This document shows, piece after piece, positions 27,276 to 36,513 of a DNA stretch of 64,000 nucleotides. Position 1 is the stretch's first letter, and every line of letters starts with the position of its first letter. The translations under genes and the position numbers were made by a program. Origin of the DNA: Bacteroidales bacterium (lineage in GTDB: Bacteria > Bacteroidota > Bacteroidia > Bacteroidales > Lentimicrobiaceae); assembly GCA_016709025.1 (NCBI GenBank), contig JADJEQ010000004.1:62001-126000 (forward strand). The letters run 5' to 3'. The notes below the pieces were generated by a model. It did no database searches. It saw only the letters and a list, made by a program, of their open reading frames with translations, and had not been told where the DNA came from.

Positions 27276-28403
27276 TCATTGTGGATCTTCCTGATCATTC
27301 AGTTTGATAAGTGCAGCCTTTGAAGGCTCGTGACCGGGATTGATGCTCAGGGCTTTATTGTAATTAGCTTTTGCTGATTCAATATTTCCGGCTTTTTGTA
27401 ACAAGCGTCCCATGCAATAATAATTTACTTCAGAATCAGGATCTAAGCCGATAAGGTATTCCATGATTTCGACCGCCTGAATAGTTTTTTGTTCATCGCC
27501 AAGGTCGAAAGCCATATCGAGCAGAACTCCAGGCTTTGGATTGACCTCAAAGCCATATTCCTTCGATAGGGCTGCAAAATAGGATTTGATTTTAGGAACG
27601 CTTAGCTTTTTCCTTTCTGAATTCATCGTGCAACCGGAAAAGAAAAACAGGAGTGCATTATTCAGGGTTGAAAATGGAACATGGCCCGTATTTCCGATCA
27701 TTTCGACCTTCCATTCAAGGCCTGCAGGCGATTGTTTCAGAGCTTCTGTAAAATCATTAACAGGTTTCAGAACCTGCACATAATCCAGGTCACCGTAAGA
27801 GATATACAGTTTTTTATTGATCCCCGGGTTATCTTTTAAAAAGGAACTTGTTTTATTCAAAAAGAAATCGGGACACCAGCCAAACATCGGGCTTGCGATT
27901 ACCCAGGCATCGAACATATCGGGGTAAACCAAAAAATCGTACATCACGAAGAGACCGGAATTTGATTGTCCGAAAAGTATCTGGTAGCCGTTTGTCCGGT
28001 AATTCTTATTGATCTCGGGGATCAGCTCATCTTTTAAGAATGTGGAGAAAATTGTTCCTCCTATAATATGCCCGCTGTCATCGGGACAGGACCAATACTT
28101 ATCGGCAACGCCCGTGTTGGAAATCCCGATAAGGATCATATCCGGAATCCGTTCATTTGTCAGGTTATCCAGTGTTGCGGCATCATTTGCAAACTGGGAA
28201 ACATTCTGGCCGTTCATCATGAAAATGACAGGGTAAGTTTTGTCCGATTTTTCATATCCATCGGGTAGATGCTCCAGGTAGGTTACTTCACCGCCAAGTA
28301 TTTTTGATTCTAATTTCCTGAACTTTCCAATGATAACATCATCCTGGGCGCACAGACCTGTTTGTATCAGGCAGGCAATCCATATGAAATTCAATTTGTT
28401 CAT
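27276..28403 (-). CDS. Exported esterase-family hydrolase with C-terminal TPR
   Basis: This 375-residue protein has a signal peptide (1-19, ending GLCAQ). The esterase domain has YPVIFMMNGQNVS and nucleophile elbow FGQSNSGLFVMYDF (Gly-Gln-Ser-Asn-Ser), with GNTGHVPFSTL as the probable His region. From about residue 315 the chain has tetratricopeptide form (VNYYCMGRLLQKAGNIESAKANYNKALSINPG), likely for protein contact. It is related to the esterase encoded just downstream at 26315-27178. A CCGGCACAAATGAA phrase 22 bases before the start contains a near-match to the -7 element. Confidence 0.86.
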   Translation of the reverse strand: MNKLNFIWIACLIQTGLCAQDDVIIGKFRKLESKILGGEVTYLEHLPDGYEKSDKTYPVIFMMNGQNVSQFANDAATLDNLTNERIPDMILIGISNTGVADKYWSCPDDSGHIIGGTIFSTFLKDELIPEINKNYRTNGYQILFGQSNSGLFVMYDFLVYPDMFDAWVIASPMFGWCPDFFLNKTSSFLKDNPGINKKLYISYGDLDYVQVLKPVNDFTEALKQSPAGLEWKVEMIGNTGHVPFSTLNNALLFFFSGCTMNSERKKLSVPKIKSYFAALSKEYGFEVNPKPGVLLDMAFDLGDEQKTIQAVEIMEYLIGLDPDSEVNYYCMGRLLQKAGNIESAKANYNKALSINPGHEPSKAALIKLNDQEDPQ

Positions 28404-28523
28404 AGCGGGTTGTTTTTAGTATTTCCGGCACAAATGAAGTAAGAAGTCAGATCAGAAGCGACCTTTAACACGTAAATGGGCTATTTTAATTTATTTAAGG
28501 CCCGGTAGATCTAAAGTGTTTAC

Positions 28524-29144
28524 TCAAAATTTGACCCCTATATATAAATTGGGTTCAAAAAGCATATAATTATTCCATTTGTTTTGTTCCACCTGAAAAC
28601 TTTGGGGAGCTTTTGTATCAATTGGCCAATAATTGCAATGAATTTGCGGCTCAATGTACATTCTGTTTTTAAACAATGGGAAATGGTAGCCTACATGATA
28701 AGACGTATATAATTTAAAACCGTCATCTATCTTCTTCTTATTTTCGTCAAAATAGGTTTTCTTTAAAGGCAAAATTTCTACCGAAGCAAATAACCCTTTC
28801 CACAACAAACGCTGATAAGTAACACCTATTCCTTTTTCACCGAGTCTGCCTGGGAAAAATGTACTTTCTTCCATCTTAATTGCATCCACAAATGGTATGC
28901 CCATGGGGGCAAATAGTTTCCATGTGGCTACTTTGATACCAATTTTGTCTTTGGGAGTAAGATTGTATCCAAAATGAAATTCGCAATGGTGCGTATTTGT
29001 CTTTTCCTGACCAATATTGACGAATGTCAGATAGGTAGTGCTTACTGAGAATTTGTACTGTTGGGCGGTGTTTTTTTTGTCTTGCTGTCGAATAACTGTG
29101 AGTGAAAGCAGGATACAGGCAATGAATAATAAAGTCGTTTTCAT
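28524..29144 (-). CDS. Small outer-membrane beta-barrel-like protein, paralogue A
   Basis: This 206-residue protein has a signal peptide (1-20). The remainder is made of alternating strands, with HHCEFHFGYNLTPKDKIGI, GIGVTYQRLLWKGLFASVEI, YTSYHVGYHFPLFKNRMYIEP and a terminal FEPNLYIGVKF. An eight-stranded barrel or a periplasmic lipocalin-like fold is possible; I do not know a named family. The protein encoded next to it (29225-29839) aligns along its full length (TPKD, YQRxLWKG, DENxKKI, YRLGYHF/YHVGYHF, FKNR, FEPxLxxG), so this is a tandem duplication. Confidence 0.8.
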   Translation of the reverse strand: MKTTLLFIACILLSLTVIRQQDKKNTAQQYKFSVSTTYLTFVNIGQEKTNTHHCEFHFGYNLTPKDKIGIKVATWKLFAPMGIPFVDAIKMEESTFFPGRLGEKGIGVTYQRLLWKGLFASVEILPLKKTYFDENKKKIDDGFKLYTSYHVGYHFPLFKNRMYIEPQIHCNYWPIDTKAPQSFQVEQNKWNNYMLFEPNLYIGVKF

Positions 29145-29224
29145 GATTTTAAGGTTTAAGGTTTTGTTTAAATCAATGGTCAGTTTATTCTCGCTGCTGA
29201 TCAGGTCTTAAATAAGACCGGCGT

Positions 29225-29839
29225 TTATAAATTGATTCCAAAGTGAAGTCCCGGCTCAAACAGAAAATAATTTGGCCAATCATCTTCTAATCTGGCAAAT
29301 GATTCCGGAACATTTGTTTTAACCGGCCAATGGGTCATTGCTATAGAAGGCTCAATGAAAAAACGATTTTTAAAGAATTTGAAATGATATCCCAGGCGAT
29401 AGGTCATAAACAGCGTGTAGCCATTTTGAATTTTCTTATTGTTTTCATCCATGTAATTTACCGACATATTACTTGCATCAACAGAAGCATAGGCTCCTTT
29501 CCACAAAAAACGTTGATATACAATGCCAATACCAAATTCTTTTGCATATCCGGGATATTTTTCTGCTGGAGCTTCATAATCTTTTCCGTAGGGAATTCCC
29601 AATGGCCAATGATAATTCCATGTTTTTGCTTCAATCGAAATCACATCTTTAGGCGTTATGCGATAACCGATGTTAAGTTGAACAAATTTGGGAGCGGGTC
29701 CGGGAACAAAATTTCCTAACATGGTGAATGTACTTCCAACATAGAATTTTTTGTATGTGGAATCCTGGTTCGTTTGCTGGCTGAAAGTAAGTGACATGCA
29801 CATTACTATTATCAGCGATGTTAAAGTGATTGTTTTCAT
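29225..29839 (-). CDS. Small outer-membrane beta-barrel-like protein, paralogue B
   Basis: This 204-residue protein has a signal peptide (1-20, ending TFSQ) and the strand motifs of paralogue A: IGYRITPKDVISIEAKTWNY, GIVYQRFLWKGAYASVDA, YRLGYHFKFFKNRFFIEP and a final Leu after FEPGLHFGIN. Identity with A appears concentrated in the strands, and the loops differ, as expected for surface-exposed regions. The two genes are 80 bases apart and likely co-transcribed with the small gene upstream (29877-30080). Confidence 0.8.
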   Translation of the reverse strand: MKTITLTSLIIVMCMSLTFSQQTNQDSTYKKFYVGSTFTMLGNFVPGPAPKFVQLNIGYRITPKDVISIEAKTWNYHWPLGIPYGKDYEAPAEKYPGYAKEFGIGIVYQRFLWKGAYASVDASNMSVNYMDENNKKIQNGYTLFMTYRLGYHFKFFKNRFFIEPSIAMTHWPVKTNVPESFARLEDDWPNYFLFEPGLHFGINL

Positions 29840-29876
29840 TTTTTCTATTGTTTAATGTTTGTTACTTCTTTTTCAT

Positions 29877-30080
29877 TCACTTATGATCAGGATTAACTGA
29901 AATAAGCTTTAGGTTTAAATCCCTGATTTTATTCAGAACTCCATGTAGATGAGCTTCGTCTTTAATGTTTCCGAAAAGAATGGTATTATTGCCTTCGTAA
30001 ATGATTTCCATATCGTCAAACCAGTCCATCCTTTCTTTGCCCAGATGTCCTTCAACTTTTATTTCAGTTTTGCCTTTCAT
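29877..30080 (-). CDS. Short conserved protein of unknown function
   Basis: This 67-residue cytoplasmic protein resembles a widespread small family seen in several phyla. Recognisable parts are GHLGKERMDWFDDMEI, the strand NTILFGNIKDEAHLHGVLNKI and the closing RDLNLKLISVNP. Two short strands and a helix are likely. The family has no known function. The start is the ATG at 30080, 42 bases downstream of a minus-strand terminator hairpin that separates it from the LuxR gene. Confidence 0.8.
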   Translation of the reverse strand: MKGKTEIKVEGHLGKERMDWFDDMEIIYEGNNTILFGNIKDEAHLHGVLNKIRDLNLKLISVNPDHK

Positions 30081-30121
30081 GGTTATTCATTAAATTTTCA
30101 ACAAAGGTTGGGCTCATCCTT

Positions 30122-30150
30122 TAAAAAAAAATCACCCTAGCGGGTGATTT
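30122..30150 (-). terminator. Rho-independent terminator downstream of the LuxR-type regulator
   Basis: AATCACCC/GGGTGATT pair around TAGC (30130-30149), with an eight-base A-run at 30123-30130 that gives a U tract on the minus strand. A second partial GGGTGATTTTAAAG follows at 30154. Confidence 0.8.
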
Positions 30151-30255
30151 GAAGGGTGATTTTAAAGAATAATGTGAATTAGAAATACATCAGATTCTGC
30201 AATACAAAGATAGAAATAGGTTATTCAATTATTTTCAATTAACTGATTCAATGCA

Positions 30256-30319
30256 GTTTAGTTAAGGAATAGGTCTTCGACTCCGCTCAGACTGACTGTC
30301 ATCCTGAGCGGAGTCGAAG
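30256..30319. repeat. Dispersed perfect inverted repeat with CTTCGACTCCGCTCAG arms
   Basis: CTTCGACTCCGCTCAG (30275-30290) pairs perfectly with CTGAGCGGAGTCGAAG (30304-30319) over a 13-base loop containing GACTGTC. GTTTAGTTAAGG precedes it at 30256, as at 25957. It lies 60 bases past the stop of the LuxR-type gene. Confidence 0.85.
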
Positions 30320-30379
30320 GATATTTTTCCATTTTCAAATGTGTAACCTTCTAACCAACTTTGATTCCAGACTATGAAA

Positions 30380-31363
30380 TCAAACAATTCCAAGCTCTTT
30401 AGCTTTAGTAACTGCCTTTGCCCGATTGTCAACTTCAAGTTTTAAGTATATATTCTTCAGGTGGGTTTTAACAGTGTTTAACGAAATAAACAATTTGTCG
30501 GCTATTTCCTGGTTTGGCAAATCCAGTAAGATAAGCTTTAACGTATCTAATTCACGGGCACTCAATAGAGCATCATAATTATTTTTCCTGGAATAATTTC
30601 TTTTTTCTAAGGCTGATTTAATGCTATTTATAAACTTATTGGGGATACTGGTTTTGGTGGTAGCCTGTATTTTAAATACTTCTTCAAATAAATCGTCAAT
30701 ATCGGCATAGCTATAAACAAAGAAAGATAGCAGATTCTCTTCTGAAGCAATTTCCATGGCATCCATCAGATTTATAACTGCATTTTTATGATCGCCTGTC
30801 TTCTTACAGAAATCAACAGATATAAGTTTAAGTTCGATCATTCGTTCAATTCTCTGTCCTTCACTGACTGCGGTATATAGTTCCGAGATTAATCCTCCGG
30901 CTTCTTCCAGTTTCCCCTGCGCAAGCAATAATCGCGAATACGATACATAGCACATCTCAAATAGATGCGTTTTCTCCTTTTCCAATCCTATCCCATATTC
31001 CGAAAAAAGATGACCGGCTTCTTCAATTTGGTTTTGTTGCAATAAATAATGCGATTTCCAGGTAATATACATTGAGACAAGAAATGGAGGGATTTCATTT
31101 TGTTTCATAATCTCATCCAATTCGGTCATTCGCTTTTCCGCCTCATTATCTCCGGTCAATCTGTGCATGGACGAATACATGATTAAAACCATTACTCTTA
31201 AGAATATATCCCTGGCATCCCTGCTTAAATGATATGCAATTTTAATATGATCGAATGCCTTCTCCAAATTTGCCCACATTGATTCTGTAATACTCATTAT
31301 CAGATATAGTGCGGCGAAAGTCCATTCCGCTTTTGCTATTTGAGCATATCCCCGTTCTTTCAT
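30380..31363 (-). CDS. C-terminal part of MalT-like LuxR regulator (after a frameshift)
   Basis: These 327 residues are the tetratricopeptide-like arm (about 1-255) and a LuxR-type HTH (about 262-327, LLSARELDTLKLILLDLPNQ then IADKLFISLNTVKTHLKNIY). In the family this arm is continuous with the ATPase part encoded at 31369-33063. Here the two are separated by a TAG in the first frame at about 31369-31371, and the second frame restores DLLAYMKERGYAQIAKAEWT. Read alone the fragment would start at an internal Met of the ancestral protein, so it may be silent or act as an unregulated DNA-binding piece. Confidence 0.85.
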   Translation of the reverse strand: MKERGYAQIAKAEWTFAALYLIMSITESMWANLEKAFDHIKIAYHLSRDARDIFLRVMVLIMYSSMHRLTGDNEAEKRMTELDEIMKQNEIPPFLVSMYITWKSHYLLQQNQIEEAGHLFSEYGIGLEKEKTHLFEMCYVSYSRLLLAQGKLEEAGGLISELYTAVSEGQRIERMIELKLISVDFCKKTGDHKNAVINLMDAMEIASEENLLSFFVYSYADIDDLFEEVFKIQATTKTSIPNKFINSIKSALEKRNYSRKNNYDALLSARELDTLKLILLDLPNQEIADKLFISLNTVKTHLKNIYLKLEVDNRAKAVTKAKELGIV

Positions 31364-31368
31364 ATAAG

Positions 31369-33063
31369 CTAACAGGTCAGTACATTTTTATAAGCTGACC
31401 TGTAATGCCCTAACTGTTGCTCGTTTTCGGCCATTCTGATGACAATGGCAGAAATCAGATAAATGTTTCCTGATTTTTTGCCATATTCAAGTGCCTTGTT
31501 AAAAGCCTTGCTGCCTTCGTTCAGTTCGCCAACAGTAAAATAGGAAACGCCGTAAGAAAACCAGGCCCAGCTGAACCATAATGGATTATCTTCAGAAAGG
31601 TTTTCCATGGCTGTTTTGCAATAATCAAAAGCTTTCGCAGAATGTTCTTTATGAGAATTCAGGTATGCAAATGCTACAGATATTTTTCCAAGCAGTTTCT
31701 TAAGGTATTGAGTATTGTCATCTGCTAAATCACTTTCCTGAATTAAATGTTTTATTTTCAGCTCTGCGCTCGCCAGAAAAGGTACTGCTTTTTGAATCTG
31801 ACCGGCCGATATCAATATCCACGAATAGTACAAACAGAATTCAGGATTTGTTTTAATCAATTCATCCGGCAACAGGTCGCCATATTTCATAATGGCAGCA
31901 TGTAACCCATTTTGCCACATATCTTCAGCTACCTTGCCCAGCAATTGAATACATTTTTCGTAATTTTTAATTTCCAGGGCATGCTCAATGGCCAATTCAT
32001 TCATATTATTAAGTTCGAACCATGCACAGGCCTTATTGTGAAGCACCGGTACGACCTCTTTATATTGGATCTGAAGTCTTTGTTTTAATAAATCCGCAAA
32101 CAGATGATGATATCTGTACCAATGCCGCTCATTGTCCATAGGAATAACAAACATATTATTCCTTTCCAGAAACTCAAGGTTTAACTGGCTATCATTCCGG
32201 GTGAGTATTGCGTTGCACAATGGCGCTGACAATTGTTCCAAAATAGAAGTCCGAAGTAAAAACTCTTTGATGTTATCCGGTTGAATTTTCAGCACTTCCT
32301 CCATCAGATAATCCATGATATAACGGTTATCTCCTTTTAAATCCTGAATAAACCCGGAAATATCGTCACGGCCCTGCATCGACATTGCTGATAATTGCAA
32401 TCCTGCAATCCAGCCTTCGGTCTTGATTTCAAGTGAATAAATATCTTCAATTGATAAACCAAGTTTTAGCTTCTTATTAAACAAAATCGAAATATCATTT
32501 GCAGAAAAGCTAAGGTCAGATGAACGCAATTCAACCAATTGCTGCTGGCTTCTTAATCTTGAAACAGATAGTGCCGGATCGGAGCGGGTCAGCATTACAA
32601 TATGGACATTGGCGGGCATATGCTCCAATAAATAGGCTGTTAATTCCAATATTTCGCTGTTTTCAACTAAATGAAAATCGTCGAATACCAACACAAAATT
32701 TTGAGTCAGCCGGAGTATTTCATTGATCAATAAACCGGCGATTGATTTGCCGGATGGTCTGTTTGGCGAATTTAACAGCCCAAGGGCACTTGCTCCGAAT
32801 GATTTATGAATACCCTGAATCCCTGAAATGATATAATTCAAAAATTCTACCGGGTCATTATCTCCTTTGTCAAGTGAAATCCAGGCTGCAGGAATCTTTT
32901 GTAGATTAATCCAATCACTCACAACTGTTGTTTTTCCAAATCCGGCAGGTGCAGAAATCAGTATCAGTTTCCGGGATAGTCCTGTATCCAATTTCTCATA
33001 TAGTTGCGGCCTGTGAACTATATTCTGACTGGCAGGAGGAATATGGAGTTTGGTTAATAACAT
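31369..33063 (-). CDS. N-terminal ATPase part of MalT-like LuxR regulator (before a frameshift)
   Basis: These 564 residues match the start of large MalT-like signal-transduction ATPases: MLLTKLHIPPASQNIVHRP, Walker A SAPAGFGKTTVVSDW (about 38-52), Walker B FVLVFDDFHLV (about 123-133), then the winged-helix and TPR-like arm. The frame ends abruptly at YKNVLTC. Restoring one A in the AAAAA run (T5 at 31385-31389 on the plus strand) gives AYKKCTDLLAYMKERGY and joins this part to 30380-31363 as one protein of about 890 residues, the normal family length. Such proteins bind an inducer plus ATP and oligomerise to activate transcription. Confidence 0.9.
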   Translation of the reverse strand: MLLTKLHIPPASQNIVHRPQLYEKLDTGLSRKLILISAPAGFGKTTVVSDWINLQKIPAAWISLDKGDNDPVEFLNYIISGIQGIHKSFGASALGLLNSPNRPSGKSIAGLLINEILRLTQNFVLVFDDFHLVENSEILELTAYLLEHMPANVHIVMLTRSDPALSVSRLRSQQQLVELRSSDLSFSANDISILFNKKLKLGLSIEDIYSLEIKTEGWIAGLQLSAMSMQGRDDISGFIQDLKGDNRYIMDYLMEEVLKIQPDNIKEFLLRTSILEQLSAPLCNAILTRNDSQLNLEFLERNNMFVIPMDNERHWYRYHHLFADLLKQRLQIQYKEVVPVLHNKACAWFELNNMNELAIEHALEIKNYEKCIQLLGKVAEDMWQNGLHAAIMKYGDLLPDELIKTNPEFCLYYSWILISAGQIQKAVPFLASAELKIKHLIQESDLADDNTQYLKKLLGKISVAFAYLNSHKEHSAKAFDYCKTAMENLSEDNPLWFSWAWFSYGVSYFTVGELNEGSKAFNKALEYGKKSGNIYLISAIVIRMAENEQQLGHYRSAYKNVLTC

Positions 33064-33195
33064 TTATGTTGATCGTTGATCGCTGATTGTCATTTCCTGG
33101 TATATCAATTCTATGTTTAGCTTTTGTTGTAGAGTTAGCCACTAATTAGCTTTTGTCAAACAGGCCTGGTCAAAATTCATCGGTTGTTTTCGATT

Positions 33196-34128
33196 TTATT
33201 GAACCTTTATGGCCACTCCTCCTTTCTTATGGCCTTTCCCGACATACCTGTGGGCTTCTGCAATATCCGGGAGCCCGAAGCATTTATCTACCAAAGGAAT
33301 AATATGACCAGCTTCAACCAACTCTTTGATAAATTCAAGACGTTTGGAGTCCAGTAAAAGTGCTCCGTCATCAATCGACACATACTTACCACCGGGAGAA
33401 AGCGCTTTTTTACAGGCAACCTTCAATTCCGAAGTTTTCGCTTTGCCAGCTGCATCAAGTATAAAATCGAATTGAATTTCCGGGTCTAAAGTATTCTCAT
33501 TGGTATAATCAAATACATGATCTGCACCCAGCGATTTCACCAGTTCAAGGTTTGAGTTGCTGCACACCCCCGTGACTTCGGCCCCAAGGTATTTTGCATA
33601 TTGGATTGCAATTGTTCCTGATGTTCCTGAAGCCCCGTAAACCAGAACTTTTTGCCCCGGACGGATATTTCCCCTTTCCATGTATTGAAACGCAAGAAGT
33701 CCGCCATAAGCAGCCACCGTGGCTTCTTCATGGGAAATATTTTGCGGCTTTTTTGCAAGACACCCATAGTTGGAATCAGTCTCCTTCATGCATTTATATT
33801 GTGCATAAGCACCCAATCCAAAACCGGTGAGACCATAAACCTGATCTCCCGCGTTAAATCGCTTTATTCTTTTGCCGGCCGACTCTATTTCGCCTGACAG
33901 TACAAGACCGATGATTGACTTTCTGGGCTTTGTCAAACCTATAAGCAAGCGCATCGGGATAAGGAACCGTAGAGGTATCTGAGAACCCCGGATGAAAATG
34001 TCGCTTGCTGTTACCGCAGTGGCGTGAATTTTAATAAGTACCTCATTGTCTTTGGGTGTAGGTTTATTCACCTCTTTTAATTGTAGAACTTCCGGTGGCC
34101 CATACTTAATGCAAACAACTGCTTTCAT
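33196..34128 (-). CDS. MDR oxidoreductase, paralogue 2
   Basis: This 310-residue NAD(P)H-dependent medium-chain reductase begins MKAVVCIKYGPPEVLQLKEV, nearly the same as the protein encoded at 22038-22970. The Rossmann glycine motif is GASGTSGTIAIQYAKYLGAEVTGV (about 165-188), and the ending HRYVGKGHKKGGVAIKV parallels HRYVEKGHKRGNVVITV in the paralogue. I chose the ATG at 34128 over the in-frame Met at 34173 because it matches the paralogue. It lies 132 bases before the MalT-like gene on the same strand, so it may be a target of, or co-transcribed with, that regulator. Confidence 0.92.
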   Translation of the reverse strand: MKAVVCIKYGPPEVLQLKEVNKPTPKDNEVLIKIHATAVTASDIFIRGSQIPLRFLIPMRLLIGLTKPRKSIIGLVLSGEIESAGKRIKRFNAGDQVYGLTGFGLGAYAQYKCMKETDSNYGCLAKKPQNISHEEATVAAYGGLLAFQYMERGNIRPGQKVLVYGASGTSGTIAIQYAKYLGAEVTGVCSNSNLELVKSLGADHVFDYTNENTLDPEIQFDFILDAAGKAKTSELKVACKKALSPGGKYVSIDDGALLLDSKRLEFIKELVEAGHIIPLVDKCFGLPDIAEAHRYVGKGHKKGGVAIKVQ

Positions 34129-34381
34129 TTTTTCCATTTCATTCAATATTAAAAACTGCAACCTTATAAACATTTCTAATCTGATAGCTTATTCGGTTTG
34201 ATATTGCATCCATTATACTGTTCATTAATACACACATACAGCGGGCATACAATCAATAACCGGCTATTATTTTCATGGCCATTTCCCGCTATATCCGGCA
34301 CAAATGAAACAGGAAAAACCGGTACAATCGAACTGTTACAGGTTAAAGAACTTTTTCAAGAAAAAAAACGGGATTTCAAGG

Positions 34382-35485
34382 TCAGCCAATGGCTCTTGAC
34401 CTGTATTCTACCGGAGTTAAATTGGTGTATAATTTAAACTGATTATTGAAGGCTGACTTTGAATTAAATCCGACCTGGTATAGAATTTCGAGTATGGTAA
34501 GTTTAGCATGTTTTGAATCAGCCAGAATCTTCATGCTTTCCTTAATGCGGTATTCCAGGATATAGCTTTTGAAATTCTTTTTGAAGTTTTCATTGATTAT
34601 TTGCGATAGAAGTCTGGGATTTACCGAGATTTCACCGGCAAGAGACTCGAGTGTGATGTCGGGATTAAGAAAAGGCTTTTGGGTTTCCATGTAGAAATTT
34701 AGTTTCTGTATGTACTCCGATTTATCGGGTCCCGAAAGTTTATTGTTTTTGTATTTCGCGATGATATAATATACATCTGGTTTTAAAAGGATTAAGAACA
34801 TGATGGTGTTGATAAATAAGAATACAGCCAGGGCATATATACTCGCTGTATAGGCACACCAGTCGGGCCTTCTCACTATCATATAAAGTGCGAATGAATT
34901 TAAATTGACTATCCAGATAACGATGAAGCCAATCAACAATATCTGAAGCCACCTGTTGGGTGATGTGATAGATATATTCCTGAAAAAGTCTTTAATACTG
35001 ATTTTAATTGACCTCATGCTCAACAGGGTAATCAAGAGGTATATAAAGTTGTGCGCAAGTATCAAAAGTGTGAAATTCAGATCCAGGATCGATTCCCAGA
35101 TAATAAACTGGTTCATATTCCTGAAATAAATCAGAAGGAAAACCACAGCCCCGGCAAATGGCAATAAATGAAACAATGTTCGATGATTGAAAACATCCTT
35201 TCGTTTCAAAAATGCATTAACGTAAAAGTAAATGAGAGGGCCTATCAGAAAAGACGTTTGCCTGACCAGAAAAAGTGGCTTGTGCCATTCCATGAAGTAT
35301 TGAAAAGCGAAAGAGCTTGTTGCAAAAGAATAGATGATCTGAAGGTTAAAAATCAACAGGAGGATTGCCAATATTTTATTTTCGGCATTATAACCTCTTT
35401 TGGTAACAAAGAAGAATAATGACAATATCAGTGTCAAAAAGACACTTATACAAGTTATGACTGTAAAAAAAATAATATCCATCAT
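34382..35485 (-). CDS. Membrane-anchored AraC-family regulator
   Basis: This 367-residue protein has about seven membrane helices in the first 245 residues, followed by a C-terminal AraC/XylS double HTH (about 275-365). The first HTH has ITLESLAGEISVNPRLLSQII and the second has ILEILYQVGFNSKSAFNNQF. The 7TM-AraC arrangement is common in Bacteroidota, where a membrane sensor is fused directly to the DNA-binding domain. It is the upstream-most gene of the accessory block proper and may control it. No operator was identified. Confidence 0.92.
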   Translation of the reverse strand: MMDIIFFTVITCISVFLTLILSLFFFVTKRGYNAENKILAILLLIFNLQIIYSFATSSFAFQYFMEWHKPLFLVRQTSFLIGPLIYFYVNAFLKRKDVFNHRTLFHLLPFAGAVVFLLIYFRNMNQFIIWESILDLNFTLLILAHNFIYLLITLLSMRSIKISIKDFFRNISITSPNRWLQILLIGFIVIWIVNLNSFALYMIVRRPDWCAYTASIYALAVFLFINTIMFLILLKPDVYYIIAKYKNNKLSGPDKSEYIQKLNFYMETQKPFLNPDITLESLAGEISVNPRLLSQIINENFKKNFKSYILEYRIKESMKILADSKHAKLTILEILYQVGFNSKSAFNNQFKLYTNLTPVEYRSRAIG

Positions 35486-35811
35486 TTCTAATTACAGGTT
35501 CTTATTGTCTTTATCCGTTTTGCACTTTCACTTTAATGTACGACAATGAATTCCCGATGGGACCCTAATGATTGAAACCTGCCAAATCCAATGAATTTCG
35601 GAACAGCCTGCTACTTATCCCGGTTCTTTGCAACATGCAGACATTCGTAAAACAATTGTTTGCCAGTCAATTGTTCTAAAATTGTCATTATGATAGAATC
35701 ACAATCCGGTTAACCTTTTCACATTCCATTTTCCGATGCATTCCTGCTCTCTAAAAAAGTCAGAATCCGGAAACCATATTTCCCGAATTCCAACTCTTCC
35801 TTAATTTCTGA
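35486..35811. other. Intergenic stretch, nothing recognised
   Basis: These 326 bases between the AraC-type gene and the TM2 gene show no coding frame, no tandem repeat and no strong hairpin. CAATTGTT occurs twice around 35654-35680, without further structure. Confidence 0.5.
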
Positions 35812-36168
35812 TTAATCAACGATTGACTTTGCCAACGGGGCCACCTCATTGGCAACCTGACGATTGAATTCAAAAGCCAGTGATTGGTAATTCACTGCAT
35901 CCACGATGGTTCCTATAACACAGAGGCCTGCCGTAAAAAGATAAAGAATGCCCATGCCGATCTGGTTGATCAGAATCCGGTGTATTCCGGCGAATCCAAG
36001 AAATCCGACCAGGCAGGTAAGTAATATGATTTGTGGATCTTTTCTCCGTGACCGGTAGATAACAGCAAACTGCTGTGCCTGCTTGTCGCTGAAATCCTTA
36101 ATCAGCATTTGAACATGATTCAGTTCCATCCCCTGCAGCTCGGGCAGGTGTAAAAGTACGTTTGCCAT
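35812..36168 (-). CDS. TM2 domain membrane protein
   Basis: In this 118-residue protein, residues 1-45 are a soluble helical part (LPELQGMELNHVQMLIKDFS). The TM2 domain follows, with two membrane helices around the conserved loop FLGFAGIHRILINQIGMGILYLFT (about 55-78), then GLCVIGTIVDAV. TM2 proteins are small integral membrane proteins of unknown role. The gene starts 18 bases after the DUF2752 gene, and the two families often lie together in this phylum. Confidence 0.93.
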   Translation of the reverse strand: MANVLLHLPELQGMELNHVQMLIKDFSDKQAQQFAVIYRSRRKDPQIILLTCLVGFLGFAGIHRILINQIGMGILYLFTAGLCVIGTIVDAVNYQSLAFEFNRQVANEVAPLAKSIVD

Positions 36169-36186
36169 TGTTTTTGTGTTGGTGTG

Positions 36187-36489
36187 TTAAAAATAAAATA
36201 CTGGTTTTCTGATAATGGTTATAATACGCCAGGAAAGGATTGCTACAGCAGCTATACCCAGCGGATGCGCATGAAAAGAATGTACAAACTCACCTCTGAA
36301 CAACCAGGCTATCGAATGACCCAGGCCACAGCCAGGACAAAACCCAAGTCCGGCAGCATTGATCGGGCACAAACTGGCATGACCATCAGTCGGAGGCATA
36401 AAAGCCAGGAGTGTCAGGCCTGTGATCCAGACAATGGCTTCAAACCTTGCCTTGAAAAACTGTATCACATATCGCACCCTGGGTTTCAT
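36187..36489 (-). CDS. DUF2752 membrane protein
   Basis: This 100-residue protein starts at ATG 36489. It has two to three membrane helices and the family signature CPINAAGLGFCPGCGLGHS (about 42-60). The FRGEFVHSFHAHPLG stretch after it is also typical. The CPGCG cysteines may bind metal or form a disulfide; the family function is unknown. An upstream in-frame TTG at 36516 falls inside the promoter and is rejected as start. It forms an operon with the TM2 gene. Confidence 0.93.
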   Translation of the reverse strand: MKPRVRYVIQFFKARFEAIVWITGLTLLAFMPPTDGHASLCPINAAGLGFCPGCGLGHSIAWLFRGEFVHSFHAHPLGIAAVAILSWRIITIIRKPVFYF

Positions 36490-36513
36490 GAATCTGCCAT
36501 CTTTTAAAGTAAA

